Source: an uncultured Oscillospiraceae bacterium (GTDB taxonomy: Bacteria; Bacillota; Clostridia; Oscillospirales; Ruminococcaceae). Taken from it: 43,446 nucleotides of DNA. The DNA is taken from positions 1 to 43,446 of the forward strand of contig CAJTTH010000013.1 in assembly GCA_910579125.1 (NCBI GenBank). The letters are read 5' to 3'. Both the position numbers and the translations under genes were made by a program. The notes beneath the pieces were generated by a model. The model searched no databases. It was not told the origin of the DNA and was given only the letters and a program-made list of their open reading frames with translations. This document shows positions 14,334-22,903 of this stretch, one piece after another (the stretch's first letter is position 1; the number at the start of each line of letters is the position of its first letter).

Positions 14334-15650
14334 ATGCTGAATTTAGCTTCATTTCGGGAAGAAATCGATAAAAGTGATCTCTTTCGCTACATGGGTAAAA
14401 TTGAGAAGATCGTTGGAATGACTATCGAGGCGAGCGGTCCGGCGTGTAATATCGGCGACGTGTGCCGCATTTTCTCCAAGGATATGTCATCGCACATAAA
14501 AGCAGAGGTCGTCGGCTTCAACAAAAGCAATATTCTGCTGATGCCGTACACCGAGATAGAGGGTATCGGGCCGGGCAGCATTGTTGACAATACGGGCGAT
14601 AAGCTCAATGTCAAGGCAGGTTGGGAGCTTGTCGGGCGAATAGTTGACGCGCTCGGAAATCCGCTTGACGGCGGTTCGGAGATAGACTATACCGATGAAG
14701 TTTCCATTACGGGAATACCCGTAAATCCGTTTACGAGACCACCCATTCACGAAACCATAGAGCTTGGCGTTAAGGCGATCGACGGAATGCTCACTATGGG
14801 CAAGGGACAGAGAATGGGCATTTTCGCCGGCTCGGGCGTCGGAAAATCGACGCTTATGGGTATGATCGCGCGAAAGGTCAAGGCGGACGTTAATGTGATC
14901 GCTCTTGTGGGCGAGCGTGGTCGTGAGGTTCGCGAGTTTATTGAACGCGATCTTGGTCCCGAGGGTATGGCGAGATCGGTGCTGGTGGTCGCTACGTCGG
15001 ATCAGCCGGCGATGATGAGGTCGAAGTGCCCGCTTACCGCTACGGCTATTGCGGAGTACTTCATGAAGCAAGGCAAGGACGTGTTGCTGATGATGGACAG
15101 CTTGACGCGTTACGCAATGGCGCTGCGCGAGGTCGGATTGGCGACGGGCGAACCGCCTATCGCGAGAGGCTACACGCCGTCCATTTACAGTGCGCTGCCG
15201 AAATTGTTGGAGCGCGCCGGGAACTTTCCTGAGGGGTCGATCACGGGAATTTACACGGTGCTCGTTGAGGGCGACGACACCAACGAGCCTATTGCCGATA
15301 CGGTGCGCGGTATTATTGACGGACATATAATTTTGTCGCGTAAGATCGCGGCGCAGAACCATTACCCCGCGATCGACATACTTTCAAGCGTGTCGCGACT
15401 TATGAGTGAGATCGCCACGCCGATGCACAAGAACGCGGCGGGACGGTTGAGAAATCTCCTTTCGCTGCATACGAGCAATTTCGATTTGATCTCGATCGGT
15501 GCGTACAAGCACGGAACAAATCCGCAGCTTGACGAGGCGATAAACAAGATCGACGCGATAAATGATTTCCTTATGCAGTCGGTAGACGAGAGCGTGAGCT
15601 TTAATGAAACCGTCAACCGTCTGGTTGAGGCGGTCGACGATAAGAAATAA
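14334..15650 (+). CDS. fliI: Flagellum-specific ATPase FliI
   Basis: FliI is the F1-beta-like ATPase of the type III flagellar export apparatus. From the ATG at 14334 (after GGAGGA) it has 438 aa. The Walker A motif GSGVGKST is at about residues 166-173. Walker B is in DVLLMMDSLTRYAMALREV, and family signatures include GERGREVREFIERDLG and PPIARGYTPSIYSALPKLLERAG. The frame stays open upstream into fliH, but that extension overlaps fliH and has no ribosome site, so it is rejected. Confidence 0.98.
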   Translation: MLNLASFREEIDKSDLFRYMGKIEKIVGMTIEASGPACNIGDVCRIFSKDMSSHIKAEVVGFNKSNILLMPYTEIEGIGPGSIVDNTGDKLNVKAGWELVGRIVDALGNPLDGGSEIDYTDEVSITGIPVNPFTRPPIHETIELGVKAIDGMLTMGKGQRMGIFAGSGVGKSTLMGMIARKVKADVNVIALVGERGREVREFIERDLGPEGMARSVLVVATSDQPAMMRSKCPLTATAIAEYFMKQGKDVLLMMDSLTRYAMALREVGLATGEPPIARGYTPSIYSALPKLLERAGNFPEGSITGIYTVLVEGDDTNEPIADTVRGIIDGHIILSRKIAAQNHYPAIDILSSVSRLMSEIATPMHKNAAGRLRNLLSLHTSNFDLISIGAYKHGTNPQLDEAINKIDAINDFLMQSVDESVSFNETVNRLVEAVDDKK

Positions 15651-15705
15651 CGGCGTTTTTCATTTGATAATAAGGAACGTTTTCCGTTTTAAAAGGGTGG
15701 TTTAG

Positions 15706-16155
15706 GTGAAGAAATTCCGGTTCTCACTGCAAAAGCTGATGGATTTCCGCGAACAGGAGCTTGAGAGGCAGAAAAACACGCTGTCTATGCTGCAAGCGGA
15801 CCTGAGACGTATTCAAGAGGCGCGGGAGTTGCTGCTCGACAAGGTCGATGAGCAGAGCGAGCAACTTGACAGAGTGTGCCGAATGGGTGCGGTCGCGTCA
15901 GAGATCGCGATGAGAAAGCGCTACATAGTTACGCTTCAGCAGGAAATTCACCTGAAAGAGCAGCAGGCTGTGCTGAAGCAGCAGGAGATTGAAAATCAGC
16001 TAGGTGTTGTCGTTGAAGCAACGAAAGACGTTAAGACCCTTGAAAAACTCGAGGAGAAGCAGCTTGAGGAGTACAATCATCAGGCGGGCAAGGAGAACGA
16101 GCAGTTTATCGAGGAATTTGTAAGCGGACAGACGGTTCGCGCGGCTAATCAATAG
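15706..16155 (+). CDS. fliJ: Flagellar export chaperone FliJ
   Basis: FliJ is the coiled-coil stalk of the export ATPase. The 149-aa protein starts MKKFRFSLQKLMDFREQEL, a typical FliJ opening, and is nearly all charged coiled coil (Glu/Gln/Leu/Lys). The start is GTG at 15706 after an AAAGGGTGG element. It sits between fliI and fliK as in other clostridial operons. Confidence 0.93.
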   Translation: MKKFRFSLQKLMDFREQELERQKNTLSMLQADLRRIQEARELLLDKVDEQSEQLDRVCRMGAVASEIAMRKRYIVTLQQEIHLKEQQAVLKQQEIENQLGVVVEATKDVKTLEKLEEKQLEEYNHQAGKENEQFIEEFVSGQTVRAANQ

Positions 16156-16208
16156 TTATCAACGGCGCAAGCCTTGATATATAAATTTTATTGACAGGAG
16201 GTGAAAGA

Positions 16209-18011
16209 ATGGCAGTATCAATAAATCTGAGCGGCAATATGCGCTCAGACTTTATGATTTCCGATGCGGCGCTCCCTCAAAGAATTGAGGAGATCGCGGA
16301 GGAGCAAGCGGGAATGTTCGCGCAGCTTCTGAGCGACATAGGAGACACAAAGAGCGACTTGGCTGTGGAAGTCGAAAAGGTCGTGCAGAAGTATTCGGAC
16401 ATGAAAGAAGCGGGAGAACAGGCTGTCTACCGCGACAAGGAGACCGGCTTGGAGCTTCCCGAGGATCCGCGAAAGCTTGCGACGCTGATACTTAAGGGCA
16501 AGGTCAAGATTTCAAATGTTCCCCGTGAGCTTATTACTCCGGAGCTTATGAAGCTTCTTATGCTGATGAAAAAGTCTACTGAGTTCCAAAAGGATGACGA
16601 TGAGGGCGATGATGAGAAAGATTCGTTGTTTAATCCCGTTGATGCGATCGCTGCGGAGCAGAAGTTCCAGCAGGAATTGTCCAACTCGATGCTCATGGAG
16701 CTTTATCAGATCATCGAAAAGCATAATGAGCGCGAGAGCGAGGACAAAGTGACAATGCTCGACGGTATCTGCGAGCCGATTGACGAGACGGAAACGCTGC
16801 CGTCACCGCTTACGGCGGAGCATGATATGGCGGTGGGCGAGGACGTATTTACGCAGATGATCGATAATCTTGTTCAGACTGTTTCGGAGGAGCAGGACGA
16901 AGCCGTAAAAGAAGCGGTCGTTGAAAAAGCGGCGGAGGGCATAATTCCCAACGTAGACGCTTTTGTTCCGAGCGAGACGGTCGAGGAGAGCAAGGTTGCT
17001 GTCAACGCGGCAGATGTTGTTGACGTTCGCGTTGCTGCAGACGCTCCCATTGCTTCGAACGCTCCGGCTGCTGTTTCTGCTGTTACGGAGACGGAAATTC
17101 CGCAGGCTACCGTTGAGGCAAAGGCGGCAGAGCAGATCGTCAGCGAAACTTCGCAGTTCAATTCGGCGGGTGAGCAGGCGGCTGTGGTTCAGACTGCGGT
17201 ATCACAGAACGAGCAGTCCGCAGAGACTACTGCAACTATTCCCGTTGAGGAATTCACCGTGAAAACGGAAAAAACCGAGACAAAACCCGAGATTGCGGAG
17301 AACGCGGTCAAGGTGAACGACAGCAAAGAACCTGTCGTCGTTAAGGCGGTTACGCGCAATGATAACGCGGAGCAGCTTGACAAGACGGTTTCCGAGGAAC
17401 CCAAAACGGTCAGTGCGGGAAACGAGCGTGTGAAATCGGCTGCGGAAGAGTTTGAGATGCTCAGAAGCGCAAAGGTAAGGTCGGCGGTAAAACCTGTTGA
17501 GGAGAAGATCGAGGTGAAGTCCGAGATTAGACCCGAACAGACGGCACAGCCGCTTAACGCGGATCAGCCCGTTGTTTTCAAAAGAGCGGACGGCAGCGAG
17601 ATTGAGGTAAGACCGAGCGAGATTATTGATCAGACCGCAAGACTGGTTGAAAAGGCGATAGCCGAGAACAACGAAAAGACCGAGTACAGTCTGGTGCTCA
17701 ATCCCGAAGAGCTTGGCAAGATCACCGTAAAACTTACCAAGGCGGCGGACGGTGCGATATCCGTTACTGTTGCGGCTGAAAACGCGAGAACGCAGAGGAT
17801 CCTTGAACAGCACAGCGACACTATGCAGGAAAATCTCCGCTCGAACGGGTTAAATCTCGAGAGTTGGCAGACGGTCAACGAGCGTCAGCAAGAGACTGCG
17901 GCGCAGGACTACAACGGCAGCAGCAAAAACCCCTACTTCCGTAATGACGACAACAATACCGAGGAAGAATCTGACGGCAAGTCGTTTGCGGACATTATAG
18001 CTTCGATGTAA
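16209..18011 (+). CDS. fliK: Flagellar hook-length control protein FliK
   Basis: FliK measures hook length and switches export specificity. The 600-aa protein has a charged N-terminal region, a long low-complexity centre rich in Glu, Val, Ala and Thr (about residues 220-470), and the C-terminal specificity-switch domain with the NPEELGKITVKLTKADGAIS-type signature (NPEELGKITVKL near 498). A Gln/Asn-rich tail follows. GGAGGTGA lies directly before the ATG. The long disordered ruler is compatible with a long hook, and the hook protein here is itself oversized. Confidence 0.94.
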   Translation: MAVSINLSGNMRSDFMISDAALPQRIEEIAEEQAGMFAQLLSDIGDTKSDLAVEVEKVVQKYSDMKEAGEQAVYRDKETGLELPEDPRKLATLILKGKVKISNVPRELITPELMKLLMLMKKSTEFQKDDDEGDDEKDSLFNPVDAIAAEQKFQQELSNSMLMELYQIIEKHNERESEDKVTMLDGICEPIDETETLPSPLTAEHDMAVGEDVFTQMIDNLVQTVSEEQDEAVKEAVVEKAAEGIIPNVDAFVPSETVEESKVAVNAADVVDVRVAADAPIASNAPAAVSAVTETEIPQATVEAKAAEQIVSETSQFNSAGEQAAVVQTAVSQNEQSAETTATIPVEEFTVKTEKTETKPEIAENAVKVNDSKEPVVVKAVTRNDNAEQLDKTVSEEPKTVSAGNERVKSAAEEFEMLRSAKVRSAVKPVEEKIEVKSEIRPEQTAQPLNADQPVVFKRADGSEIEVRPSEIIDQTARLVEKAIAENNEKTEYSLVLNPEELGKITVKLTKAADGAISVTVAAENARTQRILEQHSDTMQENLRSNGLNLESWQTVNERQQETAAQDYNGSSKNPYFRNDDNNTEEESDGKSFADIIASM

Positions 18012-18048
18012 GCTGAACTATTATAATTAAGAAGGAGGAGGAGAGTAC

Positions 18049-18813
18049 ATGGCGGATTATTTAGGCGCTCTTACGTCGGCGGATCAGATGAAAGCCAACT
18101 ACGAGAAGTACAGAAACAAGTACAAGGACTCGAATGAAGAGCTTGTTAATTCCGAGACGTTTCTGAACCTTATGGTTAAGGAGATGACCAATCAGGACCC
18201 GTTGGAGCCTACATCGAACACCGAGTTCGTTGCGCAGCTCGCACAGTTTACACAGTTGACCTACGCGCAGGATTCGAGCAAGTTTGCAATGGCGAATTAC
18301 GCGGCTACGTTGGTCGGAAAAGTCGCTACCGGTTCTAAAATGGACGGCGCGGATCTTGTTACCAAAACGGGCGTTGTCGAGTCGGTAACTCAATCGGGCA
18401 ATACTTACATGGTGCGTATTGACGGGATAGAGTTCGACATTAAAAAGATCACCGCTGTCAAGGATAAGGATTCTGCGGGTATTGAGGGTATTTCTTCAAA
18501 CACCTTGGCGAACACGATCGCACAAGCGGCAGGTATGGTCGGAATGTATGCGACGGTTGATCTTGGCAAGGACGATACGACCGGAGTGACTGCAAAGAAA
18601 TCGGGCTTTATTGATTCTATCAAGGTTAAGGACGGCAAGGTTACGGCGGTCATCATTGATCCTGACGGCGAGTGGAAGATCGAGCAGCCGTTAGATAAGA
18701 TCGTTGAGGTCACTTTCGCGACCGTAGTCGATGAACCCGATGACAAGACAGACGTCGACAAGCCTGATGAAGATGACGGCAATAAGGAGACGGAGAGCTC
18801 CGAGGGGGCTTAA
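18049..18813 (+). CDS. flgD: Hook-assembly scaffold FlgD
   Basis: FlgD caps the growing hook. The 254-aa protein has the defining N-terminal motif (NSETFLNLMVKEMTNQDPLEPTSNTEFVAQLAQF, residues 35-70) and then two small beta domains (about 85-220). The C-terminal tail of some 30 residues is Asp/Glu/Lys-rich and looks disordered. A strong AGGAGGAGG ribosome site precedes the ATG. Confidence 0.96.
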   Translation: MADYLGALTSADQMKANYEKYRNKYKDSNEELVNSETFLNLMVKEMTNQDPLEPTSNTEFVAQLAQFTQLTYAQDSSKFAMANYAATLVGKVATGSKMDGADLVTKTGVVESVTQSGNTYMVRIDGIEFDIKKITAVKDKDSAGIEGISSNTLANTIAQAAGMVGMYATVDLGKDDTTGVTAKKSGFIDSIKVKDGKVTAVIIDPDGEWKIEQPLDKIVEVTFATVVDEPDDKTDVDKPDEDDGNKETESSEGA

Positions 18814-18840
18814 GCCCGTTTTTGAGCAAGGAGGCTTACA

Positions 18841-19245
18841 ATGCTGATAAGCGAGTATTTAGCGCTCCGCAATCAAATCAGCGTTACCACCGGAAACCCT
18901 ATCGGCACGGGAAATGTTATGCGGCAGGAAGTCACCGAACAGGAGGGCAGCTTTGCCGAGGCGTTACAGCAAAAGCTTGCGGAAAAGCAGGGCGTGGGAT
19001 TTTCAAAACACGCGATGCAGCGGCTTTCGGAACGCAGCATAGACATTACGGAGGGCGATACCCTCGAACGGCTGAATAAGGGCGTTGAGATAGCTGCCGA
19101 TAAGGGCAGCAGCGAAACCTTGGTTCTTGTGGACAGAAACGCGTTTGTTGTGAGCGTGAAGAACAACAAGGTTATTACCACAATTCCGCAAGAGGAATTG
19201 CTGGGTAATATTTTCACAAACATTGATTCTACCGTGATCGTATGA
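18841..19245 (+). CDS. Conserved flagellar operon protein (TIGR02530-like)
   Basis: This 134-aa protein matches by pattern the 'flagellar operon protein' usually found between flgD and flgE in Bacillota. The central block FSKHAMQRLSERSIDI (residues 58-73) is followed by a helix and a small beta hairpin segment (TLVLVDRNAFVVSVKNNKVITTI). Its molecular role is unknown; hook assembly is inferred from position. An AAGGAGG ribosome site precedes the ATG. The coding region includes a sigma-28-like sequence at 19077-19103. Confidence 0.88.
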   Translation: MLISEYLALRNQISVTTGNPIGTGNVMRQEVTEQEGSFAEALQQKLAEKQGVGFSKHAMQRLSERSIDITEGDTLERLNKGVEIAADKGSSETLVLVDRNAFVVSVKNNKVITTIPQEELLGNIFTNIDSTVIV

Positions 19246-19315
19246 ACGTTTAAGCGTTCACAGTTATGAACGGACCTTCGGGAATTCATTGCGGGGCTTG
19301 CGACTGAAGCTCCGC
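19243..19315 (+). other. Stem-loops upstream of flgE
   Basis: The 107-base gap before flgE holds two hairpins: a perfect 6-bp stem TGAACG/CGTTCA (19243-19260) and a 9-bp stem with one G-U pair (19291-19299 with 19307-19315). Neither has a U-run, so they are not intrinsic terminators. With the strong hairpin after flgE they bracket the hook gene and could protect an RNase-processed flgE message. Confidence 0.45.
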
Positions 19316-19352
19316 TCACGGAGAAAAACAACTAAATTTGGAGGTCAAACTA

Positions 19353-21560
19353 ATGGTTAAATCACTCTATACCGGCGTATCGGGTCTTAAGACCCATCAG
19401 CAGAGAATGGACGTTATAGGCAACAACATCGCGAACGTCAACACGGTCGGCTATAAGACTGACGTTGTTACTTTTGCGGACGTTTACTATCAGACGAAAC
19501 GTTCTCCCTCCGCCGGTACTTCCACACTCGGCGGCGTTAACCCCAGACAGGTAGGTTACGGCGTTAAGGTAAGCAGCGTAGCGGCGAATATGACCCAGTC
19601 CGGCTACACACAGTCCGATAAGACGACCGACCTGGCGCTCGACGGCGAGGGATTCTTTCAGTTGATGGACGGCGCGGGAAATATCGTGTACACCAGAGCC
19701 GGCAACTTCTTCATCGATGACGACGGTTATCTCGTAAATGCTGACGGTTATCATGTTCTCGGTGTTACAGGCGAGAGCCAGAACGTATCAGCAAGCTCGG
19801 ATATTATCCGTATAACCGCTCCCGCAACCAATGCGAACCGTTCCTCCGCTACCAAAAAGGTAAACGGCACGAACGTTACTCTTACCGTTGACGCTCCCTC
19901 CGAGTATACAAATATGACGGTTTCTTTCCAGCACGCGGAGTATCCGTATTCCACCTACGCGAACAACATTCTGACGCTGTTCATCAATACCGATCAGCAG
20001 TACAACTCGCAGGAGGAATTCGACCTAGCGATACAGAAGGCGCTCCAGACGGGCGGCGTTACGCTACCCGACGATGTTGAGCTGAGCCTTACGTTCGACG
20101 AGATACCCAACGACTATCTTGCGGCGGCGGGCAGCAACGACGTTCAGGATATTATATTCTCGACGACAGATTCCACCGCGCGTTACCACTACTCCGAGAC
20201 AGCGGGCGGCAAGGAAATGCACGCATATATGGACTTCTCGGTGAACGTAAATTCCACCAGCGACAAGGTAAAGCTCGCGTATGACAACACAATGACGCAG
20301 TCCGCGACCGCAAATTATGCTGACGGCTTATGGACCATCACAGTGCGCCAAGATACTACCGCTGCGGATATCAACCAGGCAATAAAGACGTTTATGACCG
20401 ATAATCCTGACATAGACGTAAACGAGCTGAAGTGCACGGGCTATACGATACCGTCGGGTCTTGACAAGGCAGCGGTTCTGACCGCGTTTGCGAACGGTAC
20501 TGTTCCTGCTGATGCAGAAAACGCATTTGTTGAATGTAATAGTACCAGCAGTACCGTAGGCAATTACAATGCGGAAGCGTCTCTGCTCGGTGTAAAGCAG
20601 GGCGCAGGCATTACTGGAGCGTTCGACCTCAAGGTACAGGAAGAGGGCGAGTTCTCCAAGAACTACAAGATCACATTTGCTTACAAGACCGGCTACGGCG
20701 CGACAAGCGCGGTTTGGGATGAAAACAACCTCACGATCAACATTTGCCCCGATTCTACGGTTTATGATGTAAACCAGGCTATCAAGGACGCTGCGAACGG
20801 CAACGATAAAAAGATTATCAAGTTCAACAATATCAACGGTTTGGCGTACGGCTATGGTCCGAACGGTAAGGCAACTACCTCGGTGGCTGTTGACGATCAG
20901 GGCAACACAGTGACAACGGTTACTACCGAGTATAACGCAGGTTATTATACCGTTTCGGTAAACGGCGGCGCTGCTGTTTGGTATGATAAAAACGGACGTG
21001 AGATCGCCGGTGATCCGGGTAATCAGCGCGATGAGAAGGTCGGCGACACCAACATCTGGAACGTCGGCGTTAGAAACAAGTTCTTCGGCGGCAACCCTGC
21101 GGTTACTCCCGAGGGCGGCAAGGACTCCTTCTTCACCAAGACCGCAAAGAGCCTTTCCACCTTCAATCTTCAGGACGGTCGTCTCGGGTCGGAGCAGCCG
21201 CTGAAGTCCATTACCGACCTCATTATCCAGAACGACGGTACGATCATAGGCTATCACGCGGTTCACGGTTATATGACCCTCGGACGCGTTGACATTGCGC
21301 TCTTCGACAACCCCAACGGACTTGCCAAGGTCGGCGGCACGAACTTCAAGGAAACGGTCGCTTCGGGTCAGCCCAGAGTCTGCATCGCAGGTCAGGACGG
21401 CGCGGGTCTTGTGCTCAGCGGTTCGCTTGAGATGTCCAATGTTGACCTTGCGGACGAATTTACAAACATGATCTCCACCCAGAGAGGTTATCAGGCAAAC
21501 TCCCGTGTTGTAACGGTTTCCGATACCATGCTTGAGGAGCTGCTCAGCCTTAAGAGATAA
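19353..21560 (+). CDS. flgE: Flagellar hook protein FlgE, enlarged
   Basis: FlgE forms the extracellular hook. The ends are canonical: GVSGLKTHQQRMDVIGNNIANVNTVGYKT at 7-35, DLALDGEGFFQL with an FxxRAGNF-like segment near 90-120, then a C-terminal DLIIQNDGTIIGYH plus the D0 helix (EFTNMISTQRGYQANSRVVTVSDTMLEELLSL). The protein has 735 aa against about 260-450 in most bacteria. The excess is an insertion of about residues 150-600 with three tandem copies of an approximately 125-residue beta-rich domain. Each copy has an LTIxI..DxTxxDxNQAIK-type motif, at about 206, 327 and 460, resembling flagellin/FliD 'IN' motifs. The start is ATG at 19353 after GGAGG. Confidence 0.96.
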   Translation: MVKSLYTGVSGLKTHQQRMDVIGNNIANVNTVGYKTDVVTFADVYYQTKRSPSAGTSTLGGVNPRQVGYGVKVSSVAANMTQSGYTQSDKTTDLALDGEGFFQLMDGAGNIVYTRAGNFFIDDDGYLVNADGYHVLGVTGESQNVSASSDIIRITAPATNANRSSATKKVNGTNVTLTVDAPSEYTNMTVSFQHAEYPYSTYANNILTLFINTDQQYNSQEEFDLAIQKALQTGGVTLPDDVELSLTFDEIPNDYLAAAGSNDVQDIIFSTTDSTARYHYSETAGGKEMHAYMDFSVNVNSTSDKVKLAYDNTMTQSATANYADGLWTITVRQDTTAADINQAIKTFMTDNPDIDVNELKCTGYTIPSGLDKAAVLTAFANGTVPADAENAFVECNSTSSTVGNYNAEASLLGVKQGAGITGAFDLKVQEEGEFSKNYKITFAYKTGYGATSAVWDENNLTINICPDSTVYDVNQAIKDAANGNDKKIIKFNNINGLAYGYGPNGKATTSVAVDDQGNTVTTVTTEYNAGYYTVSVNGGAAVWYDKNGREIAGDPGNQRDEKVGDTNIWNVGVRNKFFGGNPAVTPEGGKDSFFTKTAKSLSTFNLQDGRLGSEQPLKSITDLIIQNDGTIIGYHAVHGYMTLGRVDIALFDNPNGLAKVGGTNFKETVASGQPRVCIAGQDGAGLVLSGSLEMSNVDLADEFTNMISTQRGYQANSRVVTVSDTMLEELLSLKR

Positions 21561-21584
21561 TTAACAGCATTAACTAAGTGACTA

Positions 21585-21631
21585 CGGCTCGCCGCGGACC
21601 GGCTGCGGTCTGCGGCAGTGAGCCGATTTTT
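21585..21631 (+). terminator. Strong terminator-like hairpin after flgE
   Basis: Immediately after flgE an extended GC-rich stem forms: CGGCTC (21585-21590) pairs with GAGCCG (21620-21625). Inside it GCCGC and GACCG pair with CGGTC and GCGGC around a GCTG loop. Five T follow (21627-21631), and flbD starts at 21641. This is the best intrinsic-terminator shape inside the operon. Since downstream motor genes have no obvious new promoter until 22833, it must be leaky, or act as a 3' stabiliser of flgE mRNA. Confidence 0.7.
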
Positions 21632-21640
21632 GAGGATGTT

Positions 21641-21865
21641 ATGATATTTTTAACTAAACTCGACGGCAAGGTTTTTATGCTGAACGAGGATCTCATCGAA
21701 ACGGTAAACGAAACGCCCGATACGGTTATCGTTCTTGAAAACGGGCACAGCTACATAGTTCGCGAAAATATGAACGAGCTGCAAAATAAAATTCTGGAAA
21801 ATACCAGGCTTCATAGAAAGGCGCGTCTGCGTTGGCGCGACAAGAACAATGGACCTTTGACATAA
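21641..21865 (+). CDS. flbD: FlbD family flagellar protein
   Basis: A 74-aa protein of the small FlbD/SwrD family found between flgE and motA in Bacillota. It opens MIFLTKLDGKVFMLNEDLIETV and has PDTVIVLENGHSYIVRE, the family's compact beta pattern. In Bacillus SwrD increases motor torque; here the function is inferred by family. The frame extends upstream through the hairpin, but GAGG nine bases before the ATG at 21641 fixes the start. Confidence 0.92.
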   Translation: MIFLTKLDGKVFMLNEDLIETVNETPDTVIVLENGHSYIVRENMNELQNKILENTRLHRKARLRWRDKNNGPLT

Positions 21866-21938
21866 AGATCCCTGCGGCGAACGGATTCGCCGGGAGCAAA
21901 TACATTACATATAAAAACACAGAAGTGAGGGATATGTT

Positions 21939-22739
21939 TTGAATTTATCAATTATTATTGGTTGGGTCATATCTTTTGGACTGGTCGTATTCGGTATCGT
22001 CTTCGATATGGAAAAAATGAGTGTAGATATGGGCTTGATGATGAACTTCGTCGATGTGCAGTCGCTCCTTATCACGGTCGGCGGTACTATCGGATGTCTT
22101 ATCGGTTCATTCCCGATGTCCTATCTGAAAGGCGTGGGTAAGCGTCTCGGCTTGGCGATAAAGCCCAAGAAGTACGACCCCACAAAGTATATCACAGAGA
22201 TTGTCGAGTACGCGCAGGTAGCGCGTTCGAGAGGTTTGCTGGCGCTTGAAGAGAGTGCGAACCAGTGCCAGGATCCATTTATGAAGTCCAGTCTTATGAT
22301 GATCGTCGACGCGAACGACCCCGAAAAGGTTCGCGGAATGTTGGACGATACCATAATGTTTATGTGTGAGCGTCACGACCAAGGTCGCGCATTCTTTGAA
22401 AAGGGCGTTTCGATCTTCCCCGCGTTCGGTATGCTGGGTACGCTGGTCGGACTTATCAACATGCTTAAAGGTCTGGACTTGACGACGGGCGACACCTCGG
22501 CGCTTACCGGTGGTATGGCGGTCGCGCTTATCACGACGTTCTACGGCTCTCTGTTCGCGAACGTAGTATTCGCGCCTATCGCAAGCGCACTGCAGAATGT
22601 TCATAACGACGAGCTTTTGTGTATGCAGATAATAGAGGAGGGAGTTCTCGCGATAGCGGGCGGCTCCAACCCGAGATATATCCAGGAGAAACTCGAGTTT
22701 ATGCTGCCGAAGAGCCAGCATGCGGCGGACAAAAAGTGA
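21939..22739 (+). CDS. motA: Flagellar stator protein MotA
   Basis: MotA is the four-helix stator subunit that couples ion flow to torque on FliG. The 266-aa protein has membrane segments near 5-22, 35-55, 150-175 and 185-210. It carries the conserved GTIGCLIGSFP region, FPAFGMLGTLVGLINMLKGL and the TTFYGSLFANVVFAPIA segment. The start is TTG after GTGAGG; no ATG fits. Unusually, its gene is followed by a 164-base gap with a hairpin and a promoter rather than by an overlapping motB. Confidence 0.95.
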   Translation: MNLSIIIGWVISFGLVVFGIVFDMEKMSVDMGLMMNFVDVQSLLITVGGTIGCLIGSFPMSYLKGVGKRLGLAIKPKKYDPTKYITEIVEYAQVARSRGLLALEESANQCQDPFMKSSLMMIVDANDPEKVRGMLDDTIMFMCERHDQGRAFFEKGVSIFPAFGMLGTLVGLINMLKGLDLTTGDTSALTGGMAVALITTFYGSLFANVVFAPIASALQNVHNDELLCMQIIEEGVLAIAGGSNPRYIQEKLEFMLPKSQHAADKK

Positions 22740-22749
22740 CTACAAACGA

Positions 22750-22782
22750 ACAAAACAGACGGCTGTTGTATAGCTGTTTTGT
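22750..22782 (+). terminator. Hairpin after motA
   Basis: A perfect 9-bp A/T-rich inverted repeat, ACAAAACAG (22750-22758) and CTGTTTTGT (22774-22782), follows the motA stop by ten bases and is followed by ATAATTTTC. The stem is weak in G-C and the U-tract is interrupted, so termination would be partial at best. Confidence 0.4.
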
Positions 22783-22832
22783 ATAATTTTCATAATAATC
22801 TTGTTTTCACATAAAAAAATCGAAAAAAGTAT

Positions 22833-22861
22833 TTGCATTTTACGCGGATTTATGGTATAAT
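22833..22861 (+). promoter_or_regulatory. Internal sigma-A promoter before motB
   Basis: TTGCAT (22833-22838) and a perfect TATAAT (22856-22861) are 17 bases apart, 42 bases before the motB ATG, in a non-coding A/T-rich stretch. It would add transcripts of motB and all downstream genes independent of the flgB promoter. Confidence 0.75.
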
Positions 22862-22903
22862 TACTTAATGGATAGCTATGTTTGCGGAAAGGAGTGCTGA
22901 AGT

